Shown here one piece after another: positions 1 through 6,793 of a DNA stretch of 10,416 bases. The notes under the pieces were generated by a model that did no database searches, was not told where the DNA came from, and worked only from the letters and a program-made list of their open reading frames with translations. Numbering within the stretch: position 1 is the stretch's first letter; every line of letters begins with the position of its first letter. A program made the translations under genes and the position numbers. Source of the stretch: Balneolales bacterium (GTDB lineage Bacteria > Bacteroidota > Rhodothermia > Balneolales > HLUCCA01); NCBI GenBank assembly GCA_022565415.1, contig JAIUMT010000102.1, positions 1 through 10,416 on the forward strand. The letters are read 5' to 3'.

Positions 1-1925
1 AATGGTGGCATAAACGGTAGAGGCTCCTCACTTCCACCTATCTGGGTACCATTTACATAGTCAATTCCACCCGTCAATGAGAGCTGTGGAGTAAGTGCCA
101 GCGCCATTTGAACTTCTCCTCCAAATAGGCGTGCATCAGAACCTTCATATCGAAATATGGGCAACCCAGAACCCGCATCAGTTTGTCCGGTCGGCTGAAA
201 TGCAATAAATCCTCGCACCATGTTCACAAATCCGGCTACTTCAAATTCCGCAATTCCAAGACGGTAGCGCAGAAAGGCGTCTAATCCGTATCCTTTCTCC
301 GTTGTTAACGTTGGATCGCCAATTTCGTATACGCCGGCAGCCAGATGGGCACCATCAGAAAACAACTCTTCTGCCGTAGGATACCGATGTGCTCGAGCTA
401 CTTGTACTCCGATTTCAGTATCGGTCCACGGACGCAAGTTCAAGCCAATCGACCCTGCAATATCTACATCAGACTTGTTCTCATCTATTTCGCTGTTTTG
501 GTCGTTCTGGCGAGTGTTTAAGTTTCGATAATCGAGTCGGGCACCAACTTGAATACGCATAACTGGTGAGACCGGTATTTCCTGAAATGTGAAAAGCGCC
601 GGATTAATATACTGCTCGCCGGGTGTGTATGCTTCTGCTCCACCTACATCGAGAACGCGGCCATTAACGTTGAATCCGACCACCCCTCTGTCGAAAATTC
701 CAACAGGTTTGTGCTGCAAATACACTGTAGAACTAAACGCGAGCTGATCGTACTCAATTTCAACTTCCTCGTCGATGCTCCCATCGGGGTTAAAGTCCAT
801 TTCAACCTCTTCCTGGAAAAAATGAGATGCATGGAACTTGATTTGCACCTGGTCGAAGAATCCATCACGTTTAAAGTCGAGTCTACCCTGAGTGGCAAGT
901 CTGTTTAACCGGATTTCAATACGCTCGTCGGGGTCATAATCGCCTTCTGGAATCCCATACGTACTTTGTAAACCCATAACCGAAATTCCACCGATTGTTT
1001 CTCCACTTCGAAACCCGTACCCCGCACTTCCCTCAATATTTTCAAGATCGGTGCCGTTAAGTCTTCCTTGAGGTGTTTTTAGATCCCCTGCGGTGCGATA
1101 TGAAAAACGTCCGGTAAATGCGCTGTTTTCGCGTCCATAGGTTAATCGGCTGTATCCGCTCCACATTTCATTAACGGATGAAACATTTGTGCTGAGGGTG
1201 CCGCTGGTTCCGGAGCTCCAGTCGGTTGGGATGTCGCTCGTTATGAGATTGACTACTCCGCCCAACGCGCTTGTGCCATAGAGCAAACTCGCCGGACCTC
1301 GAACAACTTCCAGTCTGTCTAAAGCTTGTGGGTCTAATGCGGTGAGGTGATCTGATGAAGATTCGGCGATATCACCCATTCGTTCGCCATTTTCTAGCAC
1401 TAAGATTCGCTCACCATCGAATCCGCGAATCACAGGTCGTGCCGGGGCCGGACCAAACGATCGCATGGCGACACCCGGCTCGCCGTCTAGCATTTGTCCG
1501 ATGGTAACATCTCGCCTTCTGTTCAGCTCTTCGCCTGAAAAAGCGCGATCTGGCTGATAACTGACGCCCGATCCGGTTGGAGATGCTGTAACTACGACTT
1601 CATCGAAATCAATAATACTTCGGCGCATTTCAATCTGAAGCACCCGATTTTGGTCTGCCGGTAAGGAAACCGGAATTTCCACACGCTGATATCCCACAAA
1701 TCTGGAGATAAGTATGTAGTCGCCATTGGGAATATTGGATAGCTGAAATCTTCCGTTATCGTCGGTTGTGGTACCTATCGTCGTACCTCTAATGGCTACA
1801 TTAACGTTTGATATGAGTTCACCAGATTCCATATCCCTCACTTCACCAGATAACTGTGCCCATGCGGATGGTAGCGAAATGATTGTACTTAGTAAAAGAA
1901 GTAACGTTATAATTTTAAAGTTCAT
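1..1925 (-). CDS. TonB-dependent outer-membrane receptor, ZnuD-like (partial, C-terminus beyond window)
   Basis: The frame is open from ATG 1925 to the left edge, giving 641 visible residues. A signal peptide (MNFKIITLLLLL..., likely cut after AWA at residue 23) is followed by a carboxypeptidase-regulatory-like domain (about 25-105), a VVVTAS segment near residue 110, a plug domain (about 115-230) with RGPASLLYGTSALGGVVN, and a beta-barrel. The PVIRGFDGERILVLENG, SSDHL, AHRYPTAEELFSDGAHLAAG (His513) and YEIGDP stretches resemble ZnuD-type zinc receptors. A loop with His365 and His368 followed by acidic residues could bind metal. Near the edge, DYVNGTQ...LPFMPP is typical of the last quarter of the barrel, so roughly 100 residues are probably missing. 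The role would be TonB-powered uptake across the outer membrane. The receptor type is well supported; zinc as substrate is inferred from resemblance and the upstream palindrome. No Shine-Dalgarno is seen; the start is set by the signal peptide. Confidence 0.93.
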   Translation of the reverse strand, partial: MNFKIITLLLLLSTIISLPSAWAQLSGEVRDMESGELISNVNVAIRGTTIGTTTDDNGRFQLSNIPNGDYILISRFVGYQRVEIPVSLPADQNRVLQIEMRRSIIDFDEVVVTASPTGSGVSYQPDRAFSGEELNRRRDVTIGQMLDGEPGVAMRSFGPAPARPVIRGFDGERILVLENGERMGDIAESSSDHLTALDPQALDRLEVVRGPASLLYGTSALGGVVNLITSDIPTDWSSGTSGTLSTNVSSVNEMWSGYSRLTYGRENSAFTGRFSYRTAGDLKTPQGRLNGTDLENIEGSAGYGFRSGETIGGISVMGLQSTYGIPEGDYDPDERIEIRLNRLATQGRLDFKRDGFFDQVQIKFHASHFFQEEVEMDFNPDGSIDEEVEIEYDQLAFSSTVYLQHKPVGIFDRGVVGFNVNGRVLDVGGAEAYTPGEQYINPALFTFQEIPVSPVMRIQVGARLDYRNLNTRQNDQNSEIDENKSDVDIAGSIGLNLRPWTDTEIGVQVARAHRYPTAEELFSDGAHLAAGVYEIGDPTLTTEKGYGLDAFLRYRLGIAEFEVAGFVNMVRGFIAFQPTGQTDAGSGLPIFRYEGSDARLFGGEVQMALALTPQLSLTGGIDYVNGTQIGGSEEPLPFMPP

Positions 1926-1960
1926 GATTTTCGAATTGAGTCAATTTTTAGTTATGCCTA

Positions 1961-1989
1961 AAAATATAACACCTTTATTTAATATGCAA
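1961..1989 (-). promoter_or_regulatory. Possible promoter of the TonB receptor gene
   Basis: Read on the minus strand, a TTG (1989-1987) is followed after 18 bp by TATATTTT (1968-1961). This is close to the Bacteroidota pattern of TTG plus TAnnTTTG, though the spacing is a little short and the last G is a T. Transcription would start near 1954, leaving a leader of about 30 nt. The TTG lies inside a second TATGCAAC half-site (1983-1990), so a repressor bound there would cover the promoter. It was assigned by eye only. Confidence 0.35.
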
Positions 1990-2015
1990 CCTAAACAGCA
2001 ACCCCTCTTTATGTT

Positions 2016-2034
2016 TATGCAACTTAGTTGCATA
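2016..2034. promoter_or_regulatory. 19-bp palindrome, candidate metalloregulator (Fur/Zur-type) operator
   Basis: TATGCAACTTAGTTGCATA is a perfect inverted repeat: 9-bp arms around a single central T. It lies about 90-110 bp upstream of the ZnuD-like receptor start and downstream of the terminator of the preceding gene, so it belongs to the receptor's regulatory region. The left arm TATGCAAC recurs in the same orientation at 1983-1990, 33 bp away (about three helical turns), over the possible promoter. Size and symmetry fit a dimeric Fur-family repressor. Naming it a Zur site rests on the receptor type and is an inference. Confidence 0.55.
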
Positions 2035-2046
2035 TTGTGTCAAATC

Positions 2047-2076
2047 AAAAAAAAACCTTCCACTATAAGCAGAAGG
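2047..2076 (-). terminator. Rho-independent terminator after the DUF1684 gene
   Basis: On the minus strand CCTTCTGC, loop TTATA and GTGGAAGG form an 8-bp stem (6 Watson-Crick pairs and 2 G-U pairs), followed by GG and nine T. The two G-U pairs become mismatches on the plus strand, so the structure favours minus-strand RNA. It starts about 20 bp after the DUF1684 stop codon (2098-2100) and separates that transcript from the TonB receptor gene. Confidence 0.85.
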
Positions 2077-2097
2077 CCTAAAAAAAGAACTTTAGTT

Positions 2098-3024
2098 CTA
2101 TTTTATAGATAAGAATGATGCATCTGGCCGCTTTTCCCCTGCTCTCACAAACGTTTCCAAAATATTCTCTCGAGGAGGAAACTGGCACGTCGTGTACTCA
2201 CTAAACGCACATGGTGGATTGTATGCTTTGTTGAAGTCAATAGACGTAATATCACTCCCATCTTCCGGATAATCGATATACATATATCGACCACCCTGAA
2301 ATGTTTCAGAGCGGTTGGTTTTGTCACCAAGTATAAGGAACATCCTGTCGTTACCCTCAAGAGCAATTAGCGAGAATGGTTCACCATCCAGATGAAAATG
2401 AAGTCTTCCGGGTGAGTTTACTTCCGACTCCTGACCAAGTACGTTAACCACAGATACCGTGGTTGGCTCCTCATGAGCACGAAATCTCGCTTTTACATTG
2501 TACTTAGGATCAACTTCGTACCGATCGAATCCTGTAAATGCATCTACAACTTCGTTATCTGTATTGTAGAGTCGAATTCCGAGTAAATCATCTCGTCTAA
2601 TCACCCTCCAGTGCAGAGAGCCTTGATTCGCCATCGGACTTAAATCCTCGCTAAAGAATAGTACCTTTCGGTCGGGCCGAACTGGCAGGTCTTCAATCGT
2701 AACCGGAGCTTCGGGTTTAACCAAAATCTGAACAGAATCTCCCTCCAGCCAAAATGATCCAGCTCTTTCTGGGATATATACCTCAGGGAAAACAATATCG
2801 TTATCGCTACCCGAGCCGAACGTGTTTTCTCCCTCTTCGAGCCAGTACATTCCGGTTAAACGAAGCCAACCAAACGGCTCCGTTAACCTTCCCCTGCGAT
2901 ACTCATAGAAGTCTTCAACCTCATCGTTGTAGGATGAGGTCATTTCAACTGCACCCAAATCTTTGTCTGAGGTGCATGAGGCGAAAAATAAACTGGCAGT
3001 GAGTAGTCCGAGGACGTATTTCAT
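2098..3024 (-). CDS. DUF1684 family lipoprotein
   Basis: This 308-residue protein has a lipoprotein signal (MKYVLGLLTASLFFASC, lipobox FASC, Cys17), so it should be anchored in the outer or inner membrane facing the periplasm. The rest is one DUF1684 domain. An early GWLRLTGMYWLEEGENTFGS block and an R-x-x-R-R-D-D block near the middle are followed by the family signature DFNKAYNPPCAF (Asp263 to Phe274), then Cys280-x-x-PPRENIL and an AGEK ending. Cys272 and Cys280 are conserved in the family and could pair as a disulfide or bind a ligand. The biochemical function of DUF1684 is unknown to me. The gene sits 64 bp after the DUF3127 gene, probably in the same transcript, and is followed by a strong terminator. 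The start is fixed by the lipobox; no Shine-Dalgarno is visible. Confidence 0.9.
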   Translation of the reverse strand: MKYVLGLLTASLFFASCTSDKDLGAVEMTSSYNDEVEDFYEYRRGRLTEPFGWLRLTGMYWLEEGENTFGSGSDNDIVFPEVYIPERAGSFWLEGDSVQILVKPEAPVTIEDLPVRPDRKVLFFSEDLSPMANQGSLHWRVIRRDDLLGIRLYNTDNEVVDAFTGFDRYEVDPKYNVKARFRAHEEPTTVSVVNVLGQESEVNSPGRLHFHLDGEPFSLIALEGNDRMFLILGDKTNRSETFQGGRYMYIDYPEDGSDITSIDFNKAYNPPCAFSEYTTCQFPPRENILETFVRAGEKRPDASFLSIK

Positions 3025-3088
3025 AATGACATTGAGTTACTAATAATGAAATCGGGTTCACCTCAATGGCAAACCCTTTCCAAAACAA

Positions 3089-3460
3089 TTAAAATGGCAG
3101 GGCGTCGTCGTCATCGAAATTATCGTCTAACGTCGTAGGATCGCCCGATGGCTTGCGTTGTCCGCCACCGAATTGATCTTCAGGCTCAGATGATGAAGAC
3201 CCTGCTTCGATCTTCCATGCTTTAACATTGGTAAACCATCGGCCATTCCATTCGCGACTTTCAATGTTGATAGAGGCGGTAACATCCTGTCCCTCTTTTG
3301 GCAACATATCGTCAATTCTGTCGCCCCAGATTTCCATACAGACTTTCTTGGGGTACTGATCCATCGTTTCAATTACAAATTCTTGCTTGCGCCAGGTACC
3401 GTTGCGCGATTCACCGCTTTGTTCAGGCAAAATTGCGATTACTTTTCCTTTGATCTCCAT
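3089..3460 (-). CDS. DUF3127 protein, OB-fold-like, with SSB-like acidic tail
   Basis: This 123-residue cytoplasmic protein begins MEIKGKVIAILPEQSG and continues with WRKQEFVIETMDQYPKKVCMEIWGD and ESREWNGRWFTNVKAWKIE, the hallmarks of DUF3127. The family is small, found mostly in Bacteroidota relatives and thought to adopt an OB fold. After the domain (about residues 1-85) comes a flexible Ser/Glu/Gly-rich linker and a C-terminal tip NFDDDDALPF (114-123). That tip closely resembles the acidic tip of single-stranded DNA-binding protein (DFDDDIPF in E. coli), which recruits repair and replication proteins. A role in binding single-stranded nucleic acid is therefore plausible but inferred. No cysteines form a metal site and there is no signal peptide. 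It lies between the S9 peptidase and DUF1684 genes with gaps of about 60-120 bp. Confidence 0.9.
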   Translation of the reverse strand: MEIKGKVIAILPEQSGESRNGTWRKQEFVIETMDQYPKKVCMEIWGDRIDDMLPKEGQDVTASINIESREWNGRWFTNVKAWKIEAGSSSSEPEDQFGGGQRKPSGDPTTLDDNFDDDDALPF

Positions 3461-3520
3461 GTATTCGTTCTATTATGTAATATTTTTATGATGATGAAAG
3501 ATACTGTTCCTGCAGACCGA

Positions 3521-3583
3521 TTAAAAAGGGTTTTCGATAAGGTGCCTCACAAAATACTCCCAGGTAATGCGTCTGTGATAAGA
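3521..3583 (-). other. Intact C-terminal coding tail of the S9 peptidase beyond an in-frame TAG
   Basis: After the TAG at 3586-3584 the peptidase frame stays open for 20 more codons and then ends at TAA (3523-3521). The tail includes SYHRRITWEYFVRHL, which matches the end of bacterial dipeptidyl-peptidase IV proteins (typically ...YFIRRRWDYFVRHLLG...). This is not chance reading frame: the similarity continues at the right distance after the catalytic His. The stop may be a true recent mutation, a base-call error, or a site of readthrough. Confidence 0.8.
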
Positions 3584-5833
3584 CTAGTTGAAGTACCCAT
3601 GTCCCCTGTTTGGAAATACCATCAGATCGAAGTCTTTATTATGCCGGATGAGTTCGTTGACCAAAAGCAGGGTCATGTTCGGATGTACATTGGTATCCAT
3701 CGTGCCATAAGTTATCAGCAATTTACCTTCCAATTTGTCTGCTTTCAGATGCAGCGCCTGGTTTTTGAAAGAATCTGATTCGCCTTCGCCTACACGCTGG
3801 CCCTGAAATTTTTCTCCCCAATAGTACGTGTATCCTCTATTATCCATATTTCCGGCGCTGGCCACACCAACTTTGAAAAACTCGGGCATAGTGAGCAACG
3901 CCGCAGCGGTTGCGAATCCACCTCCGGAGTGACCGTACATTCCAGCTCGGTTTAGATCAATCCACGAATATTTCTCGCTAAGTTGTTTCATAGCTGCCGA
4001 CTGATCGGGCAATCCGTTATCGGCCATGTCGCCATAATAAGCCGCATGGAAGGATTTCGACCGCATTGGGGTTCCCATGGCATCCACCTGAACCACGATA
4101 AAGCCGAGTTCAGCCAATGATTGCGGATTTCCACGCCGAGCTATTGAAAACGCGGGGGTGTTAATGCTTCCAACCTGCGGACCCGGATAAATTGAATTGA
4201 CGATTGGATACGATTTTGTCGGATCAAAATTGGAAGGCTTGAACATCAATCCATAAATATCGGTCACTCCGTCGCGCGCTTTTGCCACAAATGGTTCGGG
4301 CAATGGGAAACCAGTCTCGAGGAGTGCAGTAACATCAGCCTGACCCAACTCATGCACGATATTTCCATCCAAATCTCGTAAAACCGATGTTTTTGGAGTT
4401 AGGTAATCGCTCCAGGTGTCGAATATGAGTCCGTGTTGGGCAGAGAAATTGATTTCATGATGTCCCTCTTCTGGAGTTAACAACTGCAATCCGGAGCCAT
4501 CAAAATTCACTTTATACAGGTATTCCTGATACACATTCCGGCCAGATTCCTTTCCAACCGCCGTAAACCAAATCACTCGCGCTTGCTCATCCACATGAAG
4601 GATGTCGACCACATTCCACTCGCCCTGCGTGATGCGATTCTTTAACTCGCCGGATGTGGCATCGTGCAGGTACAGGTGTCCCCACTCATCACCGCGGGTA
4701 AACCAGATGAACTCATCGGTATCGAAAAGCATACGCCAGTTCGGAACACCGCGTGAGGTTAGATTTGACTCAAAGAATGGAAGATCCGTTTCGGTGTAAA
4801 TGTCTCGAACATCGCCCGTCTTTGTATCGGCAAGTCGCAATGTCACTGTGGTATAGTCCCGACTGGTGGACACATAAGCTAACGTGGTGCCATCGTCGTT
4901 GAACTGGTTATCGGCCCAAGAAGCGCCTCTGGTTAGTCCGCAGCAATTAGACGTTCGCTGATGGTCAGCTTCTGCATTGAGCCAGGTAACCGCCCGATTT
5001 GCAACATCAAGAACAACGCGCTTGTGCATCGGCACGATTGAGTCACCGGGAATCGCATAAGGCCATGAGTGCAGAATGGGTTTATCTTCTTTCGTTTCCA
5101 GAATGTGCATGATCCCAACACCGCGCTCATCCAGACGATACGTGCTGATTTTCTGCGAATTGTCTGACCAGGCGATAATCGGGCGCTCAGACCGGCTCCA
5201 CCCTTGCGAATCGGTTGCATAGCCGTATAAATCTTCCCCATCGGGGGTTAATTGAACATCCTCTCCGGTAGACATATTCCGAACCCAAAGGTTATGATCT
5301 TTGCGAAAAGCAGCCCACTGACCATCGGGCGAAAGTATAGAAGAAGATGGCTGCGTAATTTCAGATGAATACACGCTTAACCTTCCAGTTTCCAACACAT
5401 AATTCCACTGCCGTCGCAGCGCAAAAAACCGTATCGATTGCAGATCTTCGCTCATCTCGATACTATTAATAGGCAATTCCAGCGCGGATACTTCGGTTTG
5501 TGTCTCTTCAGTTAGAGCCGTAGCCAACGCCTGATGATCAAATGCATCGACCACTTCGCCTGTGGTTAAATCCATCAGCATAAATTGACGGCCGTCTGAT
5601 GTTTGTGTTCTGAATGTCGCGTTGTTATCGCCAATCCATCGCCACTGCTGAATTTCGTTATGGACCAGCCCGGATAAATTCGCTGGTAAAAAGGATTCAG
5701 CACGTTCGTAATCTACTGCTGTAGGTATTGAAGTTAACGTTTCTGGTGTTGATGACAGCTTTTCTGAAGATGTACAAGCTGAAATGAAAAGGATCACGAC
5801 AATTGTCGAAGTAATACTTTTAGTGATGGACAT
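3584..5833 (-). CDS. S9 family peptidase, dipeptidyl-peptidase IV type lipoprotein, C-terminally shortened
   Basis: The serine exopeptidase encoded here would release dipeptides from peptides in the periplasm or at the surface. ATG 5833 is chosen because it gives a clean lipoprotein signal (MSITKSITSTIVVILFISAC, Cys20); the longer ATG at 5893 adds 20 residues without signal character. An N-terminal beta-propeller (about 60-520) is followed by an alpha/beta hydrolase domain. The catalytic triad is complete: Ser636 in GMYGHSGGGFATAAALL, Asp713 in GTMDTNVHP and His745 in NRGHGYFN. The protein then stops at residue 749 with TAG, while 20 more family-typical residues follow in frame, so it is cut just after the catalytic His. 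The lost part is a terminal helix, so the enzyme may be active, weakened or unstable. It is divergent from the Smr-like gene and upstream of the DUF3127 gene. Confidence 0.93.
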   Translation of the reverse strand: MSITKSITSTIVVILFISACTSSEKLSSTPETLTSIPTAVDYERAESFLPANLSGLVHNEIQQWRWIGDNNATFRTQTSDGRQFMLMDLTTGEVVDAFDHQALATALTEETQTEVSALELPINSIEMSEDLQSIRFFALRRQWNYVLETGRLSVYSSEITQPSSSILSPDGQWAAFRKDHNLWVRNMSTGEDVQLTPDGEDLYGYATDSQGWSRSERPIIAWSDNSQKISTYRLDERGVGIMHILETKEDKPILHSWPYAIPGDSIVPMHKRVVLDVANRAVTWLNAEADHQRTSNCCGLTRGASWADNQFNDDGTTLAYVSTSRDYTTVTLRLADTKTGDVRDIYTETDLPFFESNLTSRGVPNWRMLFDTDEFIWFTRGDEWGHLYLHDATSGELKNRITQGEWNVVDILHVDEQARVIWFTAVGKESGRNVYQEYLYKVNFDGSGLQLLTPEEGHHEINFSAQHGLIFDTWSDYLTPKTSVLRDLDGNIVHELGQADVTALLETGFPLPEPFVAKARDGVTDIYGLMFKPSNFDPTKSYPIVNSIYPGPQVGSINTPAFSIARRGNPQSLAELGFIVVQVDAMGTPMRSKSFHAAYYGDMADNGLPDQSAAMKQLSEKYSWIDLNRAGMYGHSGGGFATAAALLTMPEFFKVGVASAGNMDNRGYTYYWGEKFQGQRVGEGESDSFKNQALHLKADKLEGKLLITYGTMDTNVHPNMTLLLVNELIRHNKDFDLMVFPNRGHGYFN

Positions 5834-6098
5834 ATATGTTACGTTTGTTGAGTGTGTCATTAAATGTTGATAGCAAACAGCTGAATTCAACATTTTTAGG
5901 CCAATTAGAGTATCTTATCGAGAGTTAAATAATTCAAGAACGTTTAGATTAACTTGGAGATTAATCGTATTCAACATCAGTGCAAAACTAGACTGCAAAT
6001 TTGCAACAATGAGGAAAACGAGCAAATAAACCGTTTTGCGAAACTTCTTCAAGGCACGATAATAATACCCAAACCGAGTCAAACCCAAAAGTCAAATC
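5834..6098. promoter_or_regulatory. Divergent intergenic region between the S9 peptidase and Smr-like genes
   Basis: These 265 bp must hold promoters for both neighbours. They contain a 9-bp inverted repeat near the peptidase start (5862-5895) and a perfect 12-bp palindrome TGCAAATTTGCA at 5994-6005, the latter followed directly by AC so that TTGCAAC appears, similar to the half-site of the palindrome upstream of the TonB receptor. I could not place convincing -33/-7 elements by eye. A TTG-started 62-codon frame (5954-6142) runs through the region but looks like chance. Confidence 0.5.
5862..5895. repeat. 9-bp perfect inverted repeat upstream of the S9 peptidase start
   Basis: AAATGTTGA (5862-5870) and TCAACATTT (5887-5895) are exact reverse complements with a 16-nt spacer. 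The repeat lies 29-62 bp upstream of the preferred start codon, so it may be an operator or a leader hairpin. Its presence, and the absence of family similarity in the 20 residues before ATG 5833, support the shorter start. Confidence 0.5.
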
Positions 6099-6443
6099 AT
6101 GTTGCGAACCCTATCGCTGAAATTCCGCACACATACGAATGAAGAAGCAGTTGATGCGACAAAAATTGCCATTAAAAATGCTCTCGCATCGAAGCAGGCT
6201 GTCGTGAAGGTTGTACATGGATATGGTTCTGATGGGATTGGTGGATCTAATAAATCTGCTATCCAAGATTACTTAACCTTGGCTGTTAATGACCTTTCGA
6301 TAAAAACCTTCATCCCTGGAGAGAAACTTAGACGTGCCGACCTGAACGATTTATCCAGACGCTTCAGTGGCTATAAAAACGACTTCTTACAGTTACAAAG
6401 AGACTGTGGAAATCAAGGGATAACGCTCATCATTCTACGATAG
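6099..6443 (+). CDS. Small Smr-like domain protein
   Basis: This 114-residue cytoplasmic protein resembles stand-alone Smr-type domains (the C-terminal domain of MutS2, linked to nicking of DNA or cleavage of RNA). Visible features are a helix with THTNEEAVDATKIAIKNAL, then VVKVVHGYGSDGIGGSNKSAIQDYL (His40, Gly41), which matches the conserved HGxG loop, then FIPGEKL, and a C-terminal CGNQGITLIIL strand as in the short Smr-like proteins that end in NpGITxVxL. The N-terminal LDLHG motif of classical Smr proteins is absent; the same position reads LSLKFRTHT. The nuclease role is therefore uncertain. An in-frame stop 12 codons upstream (TAA 6063-6065) with no other start codon fixes ATG 6099. It is the only plus-strand gene here and stands alone. 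Confidence 0.72.
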   Translation: MLRTLSLKFRTHTNEEAVDATKIAIKNALASKQAVVKVVHGYGSDGIGGSNKSAIQDYLTLAVNDLSIKTFIPGEKLRRADLNDLSRRFSGYKNDFLQLQRDCGNQGITLIILR

Positions 6444-6459
6444 TAAAACGCTTTTCAGA

Positions 6460-6533
6460 TTCCCCGCACTCGTTACATTTCGATAACACAACCTTAACGT
6501 GATAGTCATATTGCGGGGAAACAATATGACTAT
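6460..6533. repeat. 12-bp perfect inverted repeat with an 8-nt loop complementary to an upstream octamer
   Basis: ATAGTCATATTG (6502-6513) and CAATATGACTAT (6522-6533) are exact reverse complements around the 8-nt spacer CGGGGAAA. In addition TTCCCCGC (6460-6467) is the exact reverse complement of GCGGGGAA (6513-6520), which is nearly all of that spacer plus the closing G. As RNA this could form a hairpin whose loop pairs upstream (a pseudoknot) or switch between two structures. As DNA, 12-bp arms around an asymmetric 8-bp spacer resemble the core-site layout of tyrosine recombinases. No T-run follows, so it is not a terminator. Confidence 0.7.
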
Positions 6534-6758
6534 ATTAGAGTATGAAATAGAAGAAGCACGTAATAAATCAGCTAAGTGACACATCTTGGTTGATTACAAA
6601 ACGGCACCGTAAAAAAAAGACATCCTATTGTTAAATATTTACAACTGAGGCAACAACAAACCTCTATCTCGTTCGTAAACATAGTGTATGACTAAGTAAC
6701 CCTTGTTAAGGTACTAATCTATTCGACACATAAAATCAAATTGACCTTTGGTTTAAAG

Positions 6759-6793
6759 GCCTCTCACCTTGAAAAGTGAGAGGCTTATTTTTT
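6759..6793 (+). terminator. Rho-independent terminator, plus strand
   Basis: GCCTCTCAC and GTGAGAGGC form a perfect 9-bp stem (6759-6767 with 6776-6784) with an 8-nt loop, followed by TTATTTTTT. The T-run is on the plus strand; the minus-strand side continues CTTTAAACC and has no good T-run. It therefore ends a transcript coming from the left, although the nearest plus-strand gene stops 315 bp earlier. It may still weakly stop the M28 transcript arriving from the right. Confidence 0.88.

Noticed and set aside
2086..2099. Short AGAAC/GTTCT hairpin at the end of the DUF1684 gene
   Set aside because: The 5-bp stem overlaps the stop codon; the stronger hairpin with a T-run at 2047-2076 explains termination.
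3383..3778. 131-codon plus-strand frame over the DUF3127 start and S9 peptidase end
   Set aside because: It is antisense to two well-supported genes and has no domain signature.
5834..5893. Upstream ATG (5893) as start of the S9 peptidase
   Set aside because: The 20 added residues spoil the lipoprotein signal and overlap an inverted repeat; ATG 5833 gives a standard lipobox protein.
5954..6142. 62-codon plus-strand frame starting with TTG before and overlapping the Smr-like gene
   Set aside because: No recognisable family, weak start, low-complexity composition, and it overlaps the better-supported Smr-like start in another frame.
6430..6540. Minus-strand frame ending in KCNECGESEKRFTIVE, resembling half a zinc ribbon
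   Set aside because: It has no usual start codon, is only about 37 codons long, overlaps the end of the Smr-like gene and has only one CxxC pair; chance is the simplest explanation.
6526..6579. 17-codon plus-strand frame (MTILEYEIEEARNKSAK) starting inside the hairpin's right arm, with GGGGA upstream
   Set aside because: Too short to support; no similarity can be judged, and the open frame ends at once. It could be a leader peptide, but nothing shows that.
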